DNA from: Bacillota bacterium | GTDB taxonomy: Bacteria; Bacillota; Clostridia; Lachnospirales; Lachnospiraceae | Direction: 5' to 3' | Assembly (NCBI GenBank): GCA_023414875.1 | Contig: JAEZMV010000021.1 | Span: 124,001-188,000, forward strand | DNA: 64,000 bases | Shown here: piece after piece, positions 26,318 to 35,904 of the stretch | Position numbering within the stretch: position 1 is the first letter of the stretch | How the letters are laid out: each line of letters begins with the position of its first letter | Position numbers and translations under genes: made by a program | The notes under the pieces: generated by a model | The model's database searches: none | Seen by the model: the letters and a program-made list of their open reading frames with translations, nothing else | What the model was told of the DNA's origin: nothing

Positions 26318-28630
26318 TTATTCTTGAATTAAATCTCTGGCATTTACCTGAAACAAAGCCTTTGAGGATGCCAGTGTGCCGATGACAAAGATGATAACAA
26401 CAGCTATATTTGCTACTAGTAGATGTGATATTTGATAGGTCATTGGGTATTCCATGAAATTTAGCATGGATAAGGCTAGCTTCATGATTGGAGAATACGT
26501 AAGTATGCTGACAGGAAGCGTGATAACTACAGTTACAGCTGCGATTACAGTTACATACCACAGGTTAGAAGCAATCAGATGCCAGGTATTATATCCGATG
26601 CATTTATAGATACCGTTTATTTTTTGCAGCTTTATATTCTTTAGGAATATGATACTGAATATATTTAATCCGGCTATGGCAATAATTAAAGCTGCTACCA
26701 GAGGCAGGACCTTCTGCTGTGGAGTTACAATCATATTCATAATACTTCCATACTGCTCCGTTCTTCTAATAACATTACCTCTACCGCCTATCTTCGATTT
26801 CATATCCTCAATAAAGGCTTCGGTATCGCCCCCGTCTTTTAAGTAAATAGACAGGTTATTATAGGCAAAATCACAATTATGCTCTGTGTAGGCTGAAGTC
26901 GTTAATCGACACATACTACCAAATTGCATATAGGTTTGAAATAACCCCGTGATGAGCAGATCAGCTCTCTTTTCTCCATCAAGATAGATTGCAAGATAGT
27001 CTCCGATGCTTTTACCAAGACTTTTTGACACAGTTGTTGAAATTGCAATTTCGTTTTTATTCTTTGGATTTTCGCCTTCCGTTAACGGTAACCCTGTCAC
27101 CGAATAATCATCATAAACAAAGGCATCCATACTCGTGATCTCCTTGCCCTTTTCCCAGTCCATAGTAACTCTTTCCAGAAAGCTACTGCTTAAGCTTCTT
27201 TTTGTCCTACTGTCATTATCAACAACTTCTTTTATAAAGTCATAATCAGCGCTCTCCGATATAGCTATCATGGCATCCGCCTTATCAATACCTATCCAAA
27301 AATCATTATTTTCTTTCGCTGAATTGGCTACATCCAGGGATATTACAATGAAATTAACACTGAAGACAGTCACAATACTGGCGATGATAATACCTACAGC
27401 ACTTCGTTTTTCTCGGGTGAAGGTTCTGTATGCTATGCCAAAGGCTGAAAACTGAAAGTTCGAGTTCCCTTTATACTTTTTTTTCTTTTTTATTCCGCCA
27501 TAATTCGTACCATTCAGAGCATGAACCGGTTTAATCCTCTTCGCTTTAGATATAATTACCGTAATTACCAAGATCACAAAGCTTACGATAACAAAATAGC
27601 ACAGAATACCGGAGAGTATTGAATTGCTTGCCTTTAACTGACCAAGGTTCTTGAAGGTAGAAGTAAGTATCGTATTAGAGACAAAAACTGAGCATAGCAT
27701 TCCCAGTATACATGCCATTGTTACTACAACAAAATACATTTTCAAATACATAAATAGAATATCCTTTGAGGTATACCCCATGGTCTTATATACTGCAATC
27801 GATTTTGCATCTGTTATCATTGTGTTTTTGATCATGAAATGAATCATTAGTCCGCTGACCAGTAGTATGATAATTCCGATTGCCAGCAACATCGCGCCAA
27901 TAATTTGACCGACAACGAGGCCATTAGAAATTCTATCCTCTAAAGCAAAGAGAGAGGCATTCAATTTACCAGAATGTTTCTCACGAAAGGCAGCTTCTAT
28001 CTGCGTCCCGGCTACATTTTCGTTACCAAATATATAAAGAATAAGACGACCTTCAACCGGAGGAAGCTTATTAATCAGAATATCACTGTCAAATGCAGTA
28101 CTGGTTTGATATGGATCCGTATACACAGCGGCAACCCGGTAATTGAACTCTTGATCGGCCAATTGTAACCTCACCGTATCACCAATATGCATATCAAACT
28201 CATTGCTGATACAGGCCGGCAGAATACATTCATCCTCCTGAAGTGTTTGACTTATATTATGATTTCCTTCGATATAAAGTACAGAACCAAAGATATCTTC
28301 GTTATATTCTGTCAGATTAACAAAAATCTCTGCCTTCTTTTCATTAAATAGAAGATTTTCCTCTACATAATGTTTTCTGGTCAGCTCCACATCTTTCACA
28401 TTAGGAAGACTTAAAAATTGCTCTTTCATGTCATAGGCTGCAGCATCACTTTCATCGAAAGGATATACCTTTGCTGCTGCCGCATTGCATTTTCGTGCAA
28501 AATCCTGATACGGCTTTTCCAACGAGGTAAGAATACTGATTGCCCCGGCAAGGAGGGTTGTGCATATCATTATAATAAGAAATATCATAATTAATTGAAG
28601 CTTTTTATGTCTAATATTTTTTAACCACAT
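26318..28630 (-). CDS. ABC transporter permease with two FtsX domains
   Basis: 770 residues. The first membrane segment is at about 12-32, then a large extracytoplasmic domain of about 200 residues, a three-segment FtsX block at about 240-365, a second large outer domain, and a final three-segment FtsX block at about 640-760. This two-FtsX layout is that of MacB/LolE/Bce-like permeases, which move peptides, lipids or lipoproteins mechanically rather than through a channel. Ribosome site AAGGAG before ATG. First gene of the presumed operon permease, ATPase, regulator, kinase. Confidence 0.88.
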   Translation of the reverse strand: MWLKNIRHKKLQLIMIFLIIMICTTLLAGAISILTSLEKPYQDFARKCNAAAAKVYPFDESDAAAYDMKEQFLSLPNVKDVELTRKHYVEENLLFNEKKAEIFVNLTEYNEDIFGSVLYIEGNHNISQTLQEDECILPACISNEFDMHIGDTVRLQLADQEFNYRVAAVYTDPYQTSTAFDSDILINKLPPVEGRLILYIFGNENVAGTQIEAAFREKHSGKLNASLFALEDRISNGLVVGQIIGAMLLAIGIIILLVSGLMIHFMIKNTMITDAKSIAVYKTMGYTSKDILFMYLKMYFVVVTMACILGMLCSVFVSNTILTSTFKNLGQLKASNSILSGILCYFVIVSFVILVITVIISKAKRIKPVHALNGTNYGGIKKKKKYKGNSNFQFSAFGIAYRTFTREKRSAVGIIIASIVTVFSVNFIVISLDVANSAKENNDFWIGIDKADAMIAISESADYDFIKEVVDNDSRTKRSLSSSFLERVTMDWEKGKEITSMDAFVYDDYSVTGLPLTEGENPKNKNEIAISTTVSKSLGKSIGDYLAIYLDGEKRADLLITGLFQTYMQFGSMCRLTTSAYTEHNCDFAYNNLSIYLKDGGDTEAFIEDMKSKIGGRGNVIRRTEQYGSIMNMIVTPQQKVLPLVAALIIAIAGLNIFSIIFLKNIKLQKINGIYKCIGYNTWHLIASNLWYVTVIAAVTVVITLPVSILTYSPIMKLALSMLNFMEYPMTYQISHLLVANIAVVIIFVIGTLASSKALFQVNARDLIQE

Positions 28631-28833
28631 TTTAATTCTCCTTTTTTATAAACATCGCAATTCTTCCCGTGTGAATATGCCTTCTAATTCAGTATAAAAC
28701 TGAAAAATAAAATAAAAATAGGAAAATTATTAATAATTATGAATAAAAGCTGTCTGGGTTTATTTCTAGCTCATGCATCCTTTTATGAATATTGATTCTT
28801 CTTTCATCCATATCATTGCTGGCAAACAATTTA

Positions 28834-28861
28834 AAGGGGGGTGTTTTTCAACACCCCCCTT
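28834..28861. terminator. GC-rich hairpin in a 364-bp gene-free gap
   Basis: AGGGGGGTGT / ACACCCCCCT with a 6-7 nt loop. The gap 28631-28994 lies upstream of the permease gene and downstream of the CD3324 gene, both on the minus strand. It most likely terminates the CD3324 transcript (TTTAAATTG follows on that strand). A 10-bp palindrome TGACCGGTCA lies at about 28942-28951. Confidence 0.7.
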
Positions 28862-28994
28862 AGGTTTATAGAAGTTTAAAAATCAAACACCTCTACGTTT
28901 TTCAAAATTGACCATCCCCTTTCAAACGATATTGACCGGTCACTTATATTATCTCACGCGGTACAATGAATGAATAGGGAAAAAACAGATTTAT

Positions 28995-29258
28995 TCATTT
29001 TTTCCTATAAACGATTTTCTTAATGGTATCTTCTCCCAGATGAAACTTGTGTGCTAACTCTGCAATCGTTTCTCCTTGTTGAAATAAACAAATAATAAGA
29101 TGATTTCTTTCGTCAATTGAATGACGGGCACCGCTCAAACAGCCCCAGCCTGTTTTACTGCTCTTCTTAGGAATATATAATAAACTTCCTTCCACATACT
29201 CTTGAATCTCTTTTAACAGGCGGGCCGGCAATACCTCTGTACCTTTTTTGTAATTCAA
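28995..29258 (-). CDS. CD3324 family HTH protein
   Basis: 87 residues. Recognised from the family order as I remember it: an N-terminal NYKKGTEVLPARLLKEIQEY, IPKK, then a helix-turn-helix of Mor/resolvase style, RNHLIICLFQQGETIAELAHK followed by LGEDTIKKIVY. Small putative DNA-binding proteins of clostridia with no known regulon. The start is TTG, with GGAGGG 8 nt upstream. No obvious operon partner. Confidence 0.8.
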   Translation of the reverse strand: MNYKKGTEVLPARLLKEIQEYVEGSLLYIPKKSSKTGWGCLSGARHSIDERNHLIICLFQQGETIAELAHKFHLGEDTIKKIVYRKK

Positions 29259-29429
29259 TAGGCATTCCCTCCAAAATTATGATGTTACTTTTAAATTCAC
29301 AAACTAAGCTTCTCATAAAGCCCACCTCCTTAATCTTTAATACCCATATTATACCACCCCAATTAGAAAGGGTAAAGCAAAACTGCTTTACCCCTTCTAA
29401 TTAGCTTACTATTTTTTAATTATTACATT

Positions 29430-31682
29430 TTACCATCCATAATTAAGTTTACCCTTATAACCATAATTATCAACCGGAATTAATGCGTTTACATCCTTAT
29501 CAATTTTTTTACTTTTCTTTGATCCATTATATAGATAAGCATCACCCTCATATTTATTAAGGCTATAATCCTGTAGATATACAATACTCTTCTCACTAAA
29601 TGCAATATAGTCGTGAACATCGTCTGCTATTTCTTTAGCATCTTTTCCATTCAATAATATTAAAGTCCCTTCCTCCGTATCATAGCTATAATCAGTATAA
29701 TATACTAAGGTGTCTGATTCGCCTATCATTTGAACAGAGTATATATAAACATCCTTATCCAGCTTTTTACCATCTTTATACATGTCACCGGAAGAATCCC
29801 TTACATTTTTATAATATAATAGCGTATCCTTAGTACCAGTAACTATATAACTATAAACATCATCATCGATTTTTTCAGCCTTCTCAAGCTTTGAATCTGA
29901 GATTTTAGCTTCTAACAGATCTCCGGTGCCTGAATTGGCATCATAGTTATTCAGGTAATAGATCTTATCTCCCGAATCAGTTATGAAGTAATTCGATGAG
30001 TTTTTCTGATCTAATACCACTGCTTCAGCCTTCATTACAACATATATTTGCTTTGAGGTGGTTAATGCTTCCATTGCCATGTTATAAACGTCATCATAAT
30101 AATAAACTTCTGAAAGATTTACCTTGGTAATTTCTTTTCGATCAAAATCTTCATATACAATAACCGGTGCTATCCAGCTATAATTTAAATACATTGAATA
30201 GGTGTCGGTTATTTTAGTAACATCTTTTGAATCATAATAATAAAGAGAGTAATTTGTTTGAGGGATTGTACTACCAACAATGGATTCTCTTAAGTAATCA
30301 CGATCCTGCTTTTCATAATAGTCAGTCATTGCTTCCTGATATGCTTCATAATCGAGTTCGTATTGCTCATATGCTGCGTTATAAGCCTCATCCCATAAGC
30401 GATTATACTCTTCGCTAGCTGCATAATACTCTGTTATTGCTGTATCGTAAGCAGTTTGATCACCAACACCCCAGAAATCAAAATAATCATAATAATAAGG
30501 CTCTACCGGTTGTTCCATATTCGGTCTAAAATCTTCACGATAAGGATACCAGGGTTCCAGCGGTTCTGTCATCGCTGCATCAACCTCTTGCATATCATCA
30601 TTAACGAAGTCCATTAAACTGATCTGCTCTTCTTCCTTCTTTAGGAAATAAAGCTCCCCTGAATCATATACATTTATAACTTCAGATACCTCAGAAGCGA
30701 TTTTATCCTCATCCTTATCACCTTTTTTCACATAAAGAGAACCCTCTTTGAGATAATATATGGTTTCTAAGTCGCTTGATACCTCAACAATACTTGCATC
30801 GCTCTCAATTTTCTCTTTATCCTTTTTACCGTCTTTTATGTATATATCTCCATCCATTGTTGTGTATACAAGCTTTGTTCCCGATGCATTCATGTAAAAC
30901 TCATTTACCTGACTATCTATCTTATCCTTATCAGACAGCCTGCTTACATATAATTCACGGTCATAACCTTTGGTATAGATAACCTTAGTACCATCTTCAT
31001 TTGCTTTATATTGTATGACATCAGAATCAATCTTTTTGCCTTCCTTTTTGGAATCGATATCTCGGTAATACAAATTGATACCCTCATCCGAAGAAGAGAT
31101 TTTATCCGGATAGAATAATCTTTTACCATCCTCACTGAGTGAAGTTACAAATCGGAGGTCGTAGAATTCATAATGAGCATTTGAACCATCCTTACAAAAT
31201 TTATTGGTAATTTCCTTCGGTTTAATTTTAGACAAGGAAGTATAATTCAGTTCTCCATCTTTTAGATAAAGAAGCCCTTTAGGTGCTTTGCTAAAATTAA
31301 TAATTACCTTAGGAACCACTATCGCTAATATTATTACAACTACAACTGCAGCTACTGCCATCAACATTTTTGGAAGAGGCTTTCCTGGCTTCTTAACCTT
31401 TGCCTCCTTCTGTACAGGTACAGCTGCTGGGATTGTTGAAGGTACCGGAACAGGTGTAGTTACCCCTACTGTCTCAGATGTCACTTCAGTGGCCGGTATT
31501 GGTGCTTCTTCCAGGACCTTTTCTGTAACAGGAACCCCGCAGTATTGACAGAATACCGAATCATCACTAATTGGATTTCCACATTGCTTACAGGATGGTG
31601 TAATCTCCACCATAGCACCACAACTGAAACAGAATTTTGATCCGTTTTCTAATTGTGTACTACATTTTTTACATATTATCAT
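29430..31682 (-). CDS. Zinc-ribbon membrane protein with Tyr-rich segment and propeller-like repeats
   Basis: 750 residues from ATG 31682 (GGAGGGG upstream; the frame opens at 31712). Two zinc ribbons at the N-terminus (CKKCSTQLENGSKFCFSCG and CKQCGNPISDDSVFCQYCG), a proline/valine linker, one membrane segment (about 105-128), then a large outer region. That region has repeated strands of the type LYYLKDGSLYVKKGDKDEDK, which suggest a beta-propeller read-out like TolB or DUF5050 proteins. It is interrupted by a 90-residue stretch crowded with Tyr, Glu and Ala, probably a coiled coil. Function unknown; a surface sensor or scaffold is possible. Confidence 0.7.
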   Translation of the reverse strand: MIICKKCSTQLENGSKFCFSCGAMVEITPSCKQCGNPISDDSVFCQYCGVPVTEKVLEEAPIPATEVTSETVGVTTPVPVPSTIPAAVPVQKEAKVKKPGKPLPKMLMAVAAVVVVIILAIVVPKVIINFSKAPKGLLYLKDGELNYTSLSKIKPKEITNKFCKDGSNAHYEFYDLRFVTSLSEDGKRLFYPDKISSSDEGINLYYRDIDSKKEGKKIDSDVIQYKANEDGTKVIYTKGYDRELYVSRLSDKDKIDSQVNEFYMNASGTKLVYTTMDGDIYIKDGKKDKEKIESDASIVEVSSDLETIYYLKEGSLYVKKGDKDEDKIASEVSEVINVYDSGELYFLKKEEEQISLMDFVNDDMQEVDAAMTEPLEPWYPYREDFRPNMEQPVEPYYYDYFDFWGVGDQTAYDTAITEYYAASEEYNRLWDEAYNAAYEQYELDYEAYQEAMTDYYEKQDRDYLRESIVGSTIPQTNYSLYYYDSKDVTKITDTYSMYLNYSWIAPVIVYEDFDRKEITKVNLSEVYYYDDVYNMAMEALTTSKQIYVVMKAEAVVLDQKNSSNYFITDSGDKIYYLNNYDANSGTGDLLEAKISDSKLEKAEKIDDDVYSYIVTGTKDTLLYYKNVRDSSGDMYKDGKKLDKDVYIYSVQMIGESDTLVYYTDYSYDTEEGTLILLNGKDAKEIADDVHDYIAFSEKSIVYLQDYSLNKYEGDAYLYNGSKKSKKIDKDVNALIPVDNYGYKGKLNYGW

Positions 31683-31825
31683 GTTTCCCCCTCCGTTTCT
31701 TGAAAATTCCATTTCCTGAATTCATTATAAGCTACTTAATCTCCATAATTCAAGGAAAATATCACTTCTTCTCATTATTTGGTATTATTCCTTACTTCTT
31801 TTAAAAGGAAAACAGCAAAGAGAAA

Positions 31826-31841
31826 GGGCAGTTATCTGCCC
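31826..31841. terminator. Small hairpin with T run
   Basis: GGGCAG / CTGCCC with a 4-nt loop. On the plus strand it is followed after six bases by seven T; on the minus strand by TTTCTCTTTG. It overlaps the stop of the tiny frame described next, in the gap 31683-32136. Confidence 0.6.
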
Positions 31842-31870
31842 CTATGTTTTTTTATTAGCACTTTGTCCAT
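31832..31870 (-). CDS. Possible 12-residue leader peptide
   Basis: ATG at 31870 is preceded by an ideal ribosome site (TAGGAGG, 7 nt). The peptide is MDKVLIKKHRGR, and its stop lies inside a terminator-like hairpin. It is 150 bp upstream of the zinc-ribbon protein gene on the same strand. TTGATA and TAATAT boxes with 17 bp between them lie about 80 bp further upstream. A leader-peptide attenuator or a small RNA decoy is possible; chance cannot be excluded. Confidence 0.3.
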   Translation of the reverse strand: MDKVLIKKHRGR

Positions 31871-32096
31871 TCTATTTCCTCCTATAAAATCAAATGAACA
31901 AAGAACGGACAACTGAATTATATTAGAAAAATATTGTAACTATATCAAATATTACAAATTGATTAAAATATGCTTTTTATCTTTTCCAAATTACCATATA
32001 GTGTTATAATCAATATGTTTATGGCAATGTCTGCATAAATTAGTAGGATTATTCCGGGCAGATATTATATTATTAAGAACATATTGAACACGTCAT

Positions 32097-32116
32097 CATA
32101 TCAGAATTATGATATG
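32097..32116. promoter_or_regulatory. Inverted repeat upstream of the ABC exporter operon
   Basis: CATATCA / TGATATG separated by 6 nt, 20 bp before the start of the ATPase gene, overlapping the likely leader. Possible operator, perhaps for the ArsR-type regulator at 36-37 kb; unproven. Confidence 0.4.
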
Positions 32117-32136
32117 GGTCAGGAAAGAGGGGTATT

Positions 32137-33078
32137 ATGTCATTAAGTGTTAAAAATTTATCAAAAAGTTATGGCGATAAGGTTGTTGTTGATAACCTGA
32201 ATTTTGAAATTAATCAGCCTGGAGTCTATGCTTTACTAGGTACAAATGGCGCCGGTAAGACAACTACACTTCGCATCATCTTAGGTATGCTTGCTAAAAA
32301 TGAAGGAGAGGTTTTATGGAATGGTAAGCCTCTTGATCCTGTGAGTACTAACGTAGGTTATCTTGCAGAGGAGCGCGGACTATATCCTAAATACTCTTTA
32401 TTGGATCAGTTACTATATTTTGCAAAGCTTCGAAATGTTTCAAAGCATTCTGCAATGGAGCGTATCAAATACTGGTCCGATCGTCTGGATGTCAATGAGT
32501 ACCTCTTCCCTCCAAAAACAAAGGGCAAGAAGACCTCAAAGGCAAGCCGTGCCGATCAATTATCAAAAGGAAATCAGCAAAAGATTCAGCTAATGGCTGC
32601 TTTAATCTCAGATCCGAAATTGATCATATTAGACGAGCCGCTCAGCGGACTCGATCCTGTGAATACGGATTTGTTTAAATCCATAATCCGTGAAGAGATA
32701 TCTAAGAATAAATATCTTATTATGTCCAGTCACCAGATGCCAACGATCGAAGAATTCTGTTCCGATATTACTATTCTTAATCGTGGTAAGGCAGTACTTC
32801 AGGGTGATTTAAATGAAATCAAAAAAGGCTATGGCCGTGTTAATTTATTTGTAAAGAGTGATATGGACATCTCTTCCTACATCTCTTCCTTCGGTCTACA
32901 AATCGTGAATAAAACTCCAAGTGAATATCATTTGAGGGTTCAGAACGAAGAACAGGCAATGGCATTCTTAACAAAGATGATTGGTGATAAAATCCCGATT
33001 GTAAAATTTGAATTAAGAGAGCCTTCGTTACATGAAATATTCATTGAAAAGGTGGGAGAGGTTCATGAAGAAAAGTAA
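32137..33078 (+). CDS. ABC exporter ATP-binding protein (NatA-like)
   Basis: 313 residues. Walker A GTNGAGKTT, signature LSKGNQQKIQ (a Ser-Lys variant of LSGGQ usual in this subfamily), Walker B LIILDEPLSGLDP, and a C-terminal DUF4162-like domain (residues about 225-305). This combination is typical of NatA/YhaQ ATPases that pair with ABC-2 permeases such as NatB, which export sodium or drugs. The gene overlaps the start of the first permease by 14 bp. Ribosome site GAAAGAGGGG. Confidence 0.9.
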   Translation: MSLSVKNLSKSYGDKVVVDNLNFEINQPGVYALLGTNGAGKTTTLRIILGMLAKNEGEVLWNGKPLDPVSTNVGYLAEERGLYPKYSLLDQLLYFAKLRNVSKHSAMERIKYWSDRLDVNEYLFPPKTKGKKTSKASRADQLSKGNQQKIQLMAALISDPKLIILDEPLSGLDPVNTDLFKSIIREEISKNKYLIMSSHQMPTIEEFCSDITILNRGKAVLQGDLNEIKKGYGRVNLFVKSDMDISSYISSFGLQIVNKTPSEYHLRVQNEEQAMAFLTKMIGDKIPIVKFELREPSLHEIFIEKVGEVHEEK

Positions 33079-34396
33079 TATCACTGGATGGAAGGACGTT
33101 TTTTCCTTTACATTAATACAAACGTTTAAGAACAAAGCTTTTATCATCTCCTATGTAATACTCCTTATTATAGCGCTTGTTTCCATGCCACTGGTTAATA
33201 CGATAATGTCCTCTGATGAGATTGACCCAGAAGCTCCCAGTCAGGTAAAGAAGGTTTATATCGAAAATAAAACCACTCTTCCGGAAGTAGATTTCTCTGC
33301 AATGCTTCAGAGCCAGGCCTTTAGTCAGGTAACCTTTGAAACTATGACGGAGGAATATGACGTTGTATCTGATCGAATCGATAAAGAGGAACAGGAATCA
33401 GTTATCCTGACAATCAGCGAAGAAGAAGGCATGTATTCTCTGGCATTTGCAAAAGCAAGTGATGGCCCGGTTTCGGATACCGGCCTGGAGCTTTTGGGAA
33501 CCGCTATGATGGAGCAATTCCAGACATTAAAAATAACAGCCCTTGGAATTACTACAGAACAATCAGAAATGTTAAATGCAAAGGTAGAAGCAAAAGTTTC
33601 CATGGTAGATATGAACGGTACCCCTATTGTAAAAGAGGATACCTCCATCTCTGACAGCGAATATTGGTTTATCTACGGTATCCTATTTATCGTCCTTATG
33701 GTAAATATGATGGCAGGTACCCAGGTTGCAACTTCCATCGTAACTGAAAAGTCAACAAGGGTTATTGAATACTTATTAATCTCCGTAAAACCGTTGGCTT
33801 TGATGATAGGTAAAATCCTCGCCATGTTAACGGCCGTATTAATGCAGATTATTTCGTTAATTTTAGTTGTTTTCGTTTCCAATGCTGTATCTGCAAGCTT
33901 ATCGTCGAATGGCGAAGAAACTACTCTTTCTAAGTATCTGCCAAGCAATATATTTGAGAACCTAAATATCCTTAATATTATATTCTGCGTAGTATTAATT
34001 CTCCTTGGACTGATATTTTATGCCACCCTGGCCGGACTTGCGGGTGCAACTGTAAGTAAGCTGGAAGAAATACAAGAGGGCATCACTCTATTTACCTTAA
34101 CAGGTATCGTTGGTGCATATGTTGGTTTAGGTGCTGCTAATGTTTTAATGAGTGCCGGTGAAAATAGGTTCGTTATCTTTGCCTTCTTATTTCCGCTTTC
34201 ATCGCCCTTTGTTTTACCCGGTGCGATATTGATCGGTAAAGTTGACTTACCTTTAATCGCAGCTGCTCTAGTACTGCAGATCATATTCATCGCCTTATTA
34301 TTTAAATTTGTTGCAAAAGTCTTTGAGACTCTGATCCTTCATAATGGCAATACCATTAAAGTAAAAGAATTATTAAAAATTTCAAAGACTGTTTAG
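33065..34396 (+). CDS. ABC-2 type permease, first (NatB-like)
   Basis: 443 residues from ATG 33065 (GGGAGAGG upstream, inside the preceding gene; the frame opens at 33032). One N-terminal membrane segment (about 20-45), a large outer domain to about 205, then five or six membrane segments. The TSIVTEKSTRVIEYLLISVKP stretch preceding the second block is the ABC-2 permease hallmark. Forms a heterodimer, by inference, with the paralogous permease that follows 14 bp downstream. Confidence 0.88.
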   Translation: MKKSNITGWKDVFSFTLIQTFKNKAFIISYVILLIIALVSMPLVNTIMSSDEIDPEAPSQVKKVYIENKTTLPEVDFSAMLQSQAFSQVTFETMTEEYDVVSDRIDKEEQESVILTISEEEGMYSLAFAKASDGPVSDTGLELLGTAMMEQFQTLKITALGITTEQSEMLNAKVEAKVSMVDMNGTPIVKEDTSISDSEYWFIYGILFIVLMVNMMAGTQVATSIVTEKSTRVIEYLLISVKPLALMIGKILAMLTAVLMQIISLILVVFVSNAVSASLSSNGEETTLSKYLPSNIFENLNILNIIFCVVLILLGLIFYATLAGLAGATVSKLEEIQEGITLFTLTGIVGAYVGLGAANVLMSAGENRFVIFAFLFPLSSPFVLPGAILIGKVDLPLIAAALVLQIIFIALLFKFVAKVFETLILHNGNTIKVKELLKISKTV

Positions 34397-34410
34397 AAAG
34401 GGGAAGGAAT

Positions 34411-35748
34411 ATGAAAAATAATTTTAAAGGATGGCGATCAGTATTTGCCTTTACTTTTCGGCAGTCTACGAAGGGTCTTGGCTTTAAGGTAGTTACCACC
34501 TTAGTATCCATCCTGCTAATTGGAGCATTCATACTAATCAATGTGCTGGTAGCAAAGCCTGATGAGAAGGTTAAGATAGAAATCTCCTCCATAGATAAGG
34601 TGTATATCTTGGATAACAGTGGTTTACAACCGACAAATTTCAAGGAGACGAATCCTGTTTTTTCAGAGGAACAGTTTAAGAACATAACATTTGAAACAGT
34701 TTCCGGTCAAAACAGAGAAGATGTAATCAATACTGCAAAAGCAAGTTCACAATATGCTATCGCAGTCATCATCTCCAAAACCGAAACCGGATATGAATTA
34801 GAAGCCGTAGTTCCTGATGGATCAAGCATATCAAAAGGGCAGGCCAACGATCTTCTAGGTCCGATGACCTCAGGTTTTGAATCTAGCAAGCTGATGCAAT
34901 CCGGCTTAACCGTTGATCAGCTTACAACAGTGCTAAAGCCTGTGGTAACCTCCTATTACGATATTAATGATAATATCAGTGAGATTGCATTTGTAATAAA
35001 GCTCTTAACACCATTGCTTTTCGGATTAATGCTATATTTTATGTTGATACTCTATGGACAGACCATCAGCAAGTCTGTATCGACTGAAAAGACCTCAAAG
35101 TTAATGGAAACCTTATTAACTTCGGTCCATCCCTATGCTTTAATTACCGGTAAAGTATTAGCGATTACCTCAATGGCAATCTTACAGTTTGTAACCTGGA
35201 TCATGGCCTGTGTTGTCGGTCTATACGGAGGGAATGCAGTTGCACATTCCATATATCCCGAATACCAGAATTCCGTTGTTACGATTATCAACTATGTAAA
35301 AGATAATATTGGTGAGACTGCCATGACGTTACCAGCCGTAATCCTTGCAATTATCTTCTTCTGCATCGGCTTCCTATTCTACTGTGTCATTGCAGGTCTT
35401 GCAGGCTGTATGGTATCCAAACCGGAGGATGTAGCTTCTACTCAAGCCATCTTTCAGTTCCCGGTAATTATCAGCTGGCTGATTTGCTATCTTGCAACTT
35501 TTGGCGGTAATGATGTCTTGTTAAATATAGCCAGATACATTCCGTTCACTGCACCGTTCTGTGTTCCGGTCGACCTACTTACCGGCACAATAGGTCTTGC
35601 AGAAGGTTTCATTGCTACGATCGTATTATTATTCTTCTGCTTCTTGATTATTGCGCTGTCAGGTAGATTATATAAGGGACTTATATTATATAATGGACAG
35701 AAGCTTAGTCTTAAATTGATGGGTAATATACTGAGAGCAAAGAATTAA
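34411..35748 (+). CDS. ABC-2 type permease, second (NatB-like)
   Basis: 445 residues, same topology as its neighbour: one N-terminal membrane segment, an outer domain of about 150 residues, then a six-segment block beginning at VSTEKTSKLMETLLTSVHPY. It is the last gene of the operon. Start is ATG with AAAGGGGAAGG upstream. The two permeases are clearly related to each other but diverged, so an obligate heterodimeric exporter is likely. Confidence 0.88.
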   Translation: MKNNFKGWRSVFAFTFRQSTKGLGFKVVTTLVSILLIGAFILINVLVAKPDEKVKIEISSIDKVYILDNSGLQPTNFKETNPVFSEEQFKNITFETVSGQNREDVINTAKASSQYAIAVIISKTETGYELEAVVPDGSSISKGQANDLLGPMTSGFESSKLMQSGLTVDQLTTVLKPVVTSYYDINDNISEIAFVIKLLTPLLFGLMLYFMLILYGQTISKSVSTEKTSKLMETLLTSVHPYALITGKVLAITSMAILQFVTWIMACVVGLYGGNAVAHSIYPEYQNSVVTIINYVKDNIGETAMTLPAVILAIIFFCIGFLFYCVIAGLAGCMVSKPEDVASTQAIFQFPVIISWLICYLATFGGNDVLLNIARYIPFTAPFCVPVDLLTGTIGLAEGFIATIVLLFFCFLIIALSGRLYKGLILYNGQKLSLKLMGNILRAKN

Positions 35749-35760
35749 GCGATATAATGA

Positions 35761-35821
35761 AAGAGGAGTAGCATGAAAAGAATTCAACTTTGTTGAATTC
35801 TTTCATGCTACTCCTCTTTTT
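35761..35821 (+). terminator. Very long terminator hairpin of the ABC operon
   Basis: Stem of about 26 bp, nearly perfect (AAGAGGAGTAGCATGAAA paired with its complement, then AGAATTCAA / TTGAATTCT), closed by a 4-5 nt loop and followed by TTTTTT. It probably also ends the convergent ArsR-type transcript. Confidence 0.9.
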
Positions 35822-35904
35822 ACATACACTTCTCAAAATCCTTATTATATTATTATTTTACATATTGCTTTTCTCATTCCGCTTTATATACACTTCCTCC
35901 AGCT

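Noticed and set aside
26259..26561. A 100-codon minus-strand frame rich in Cys and His.
   Set aside because: It overlaps the permease 3' end in another frame and reads through the hairpin cluster; the Cys/His content comes from the opposing codon pattern.
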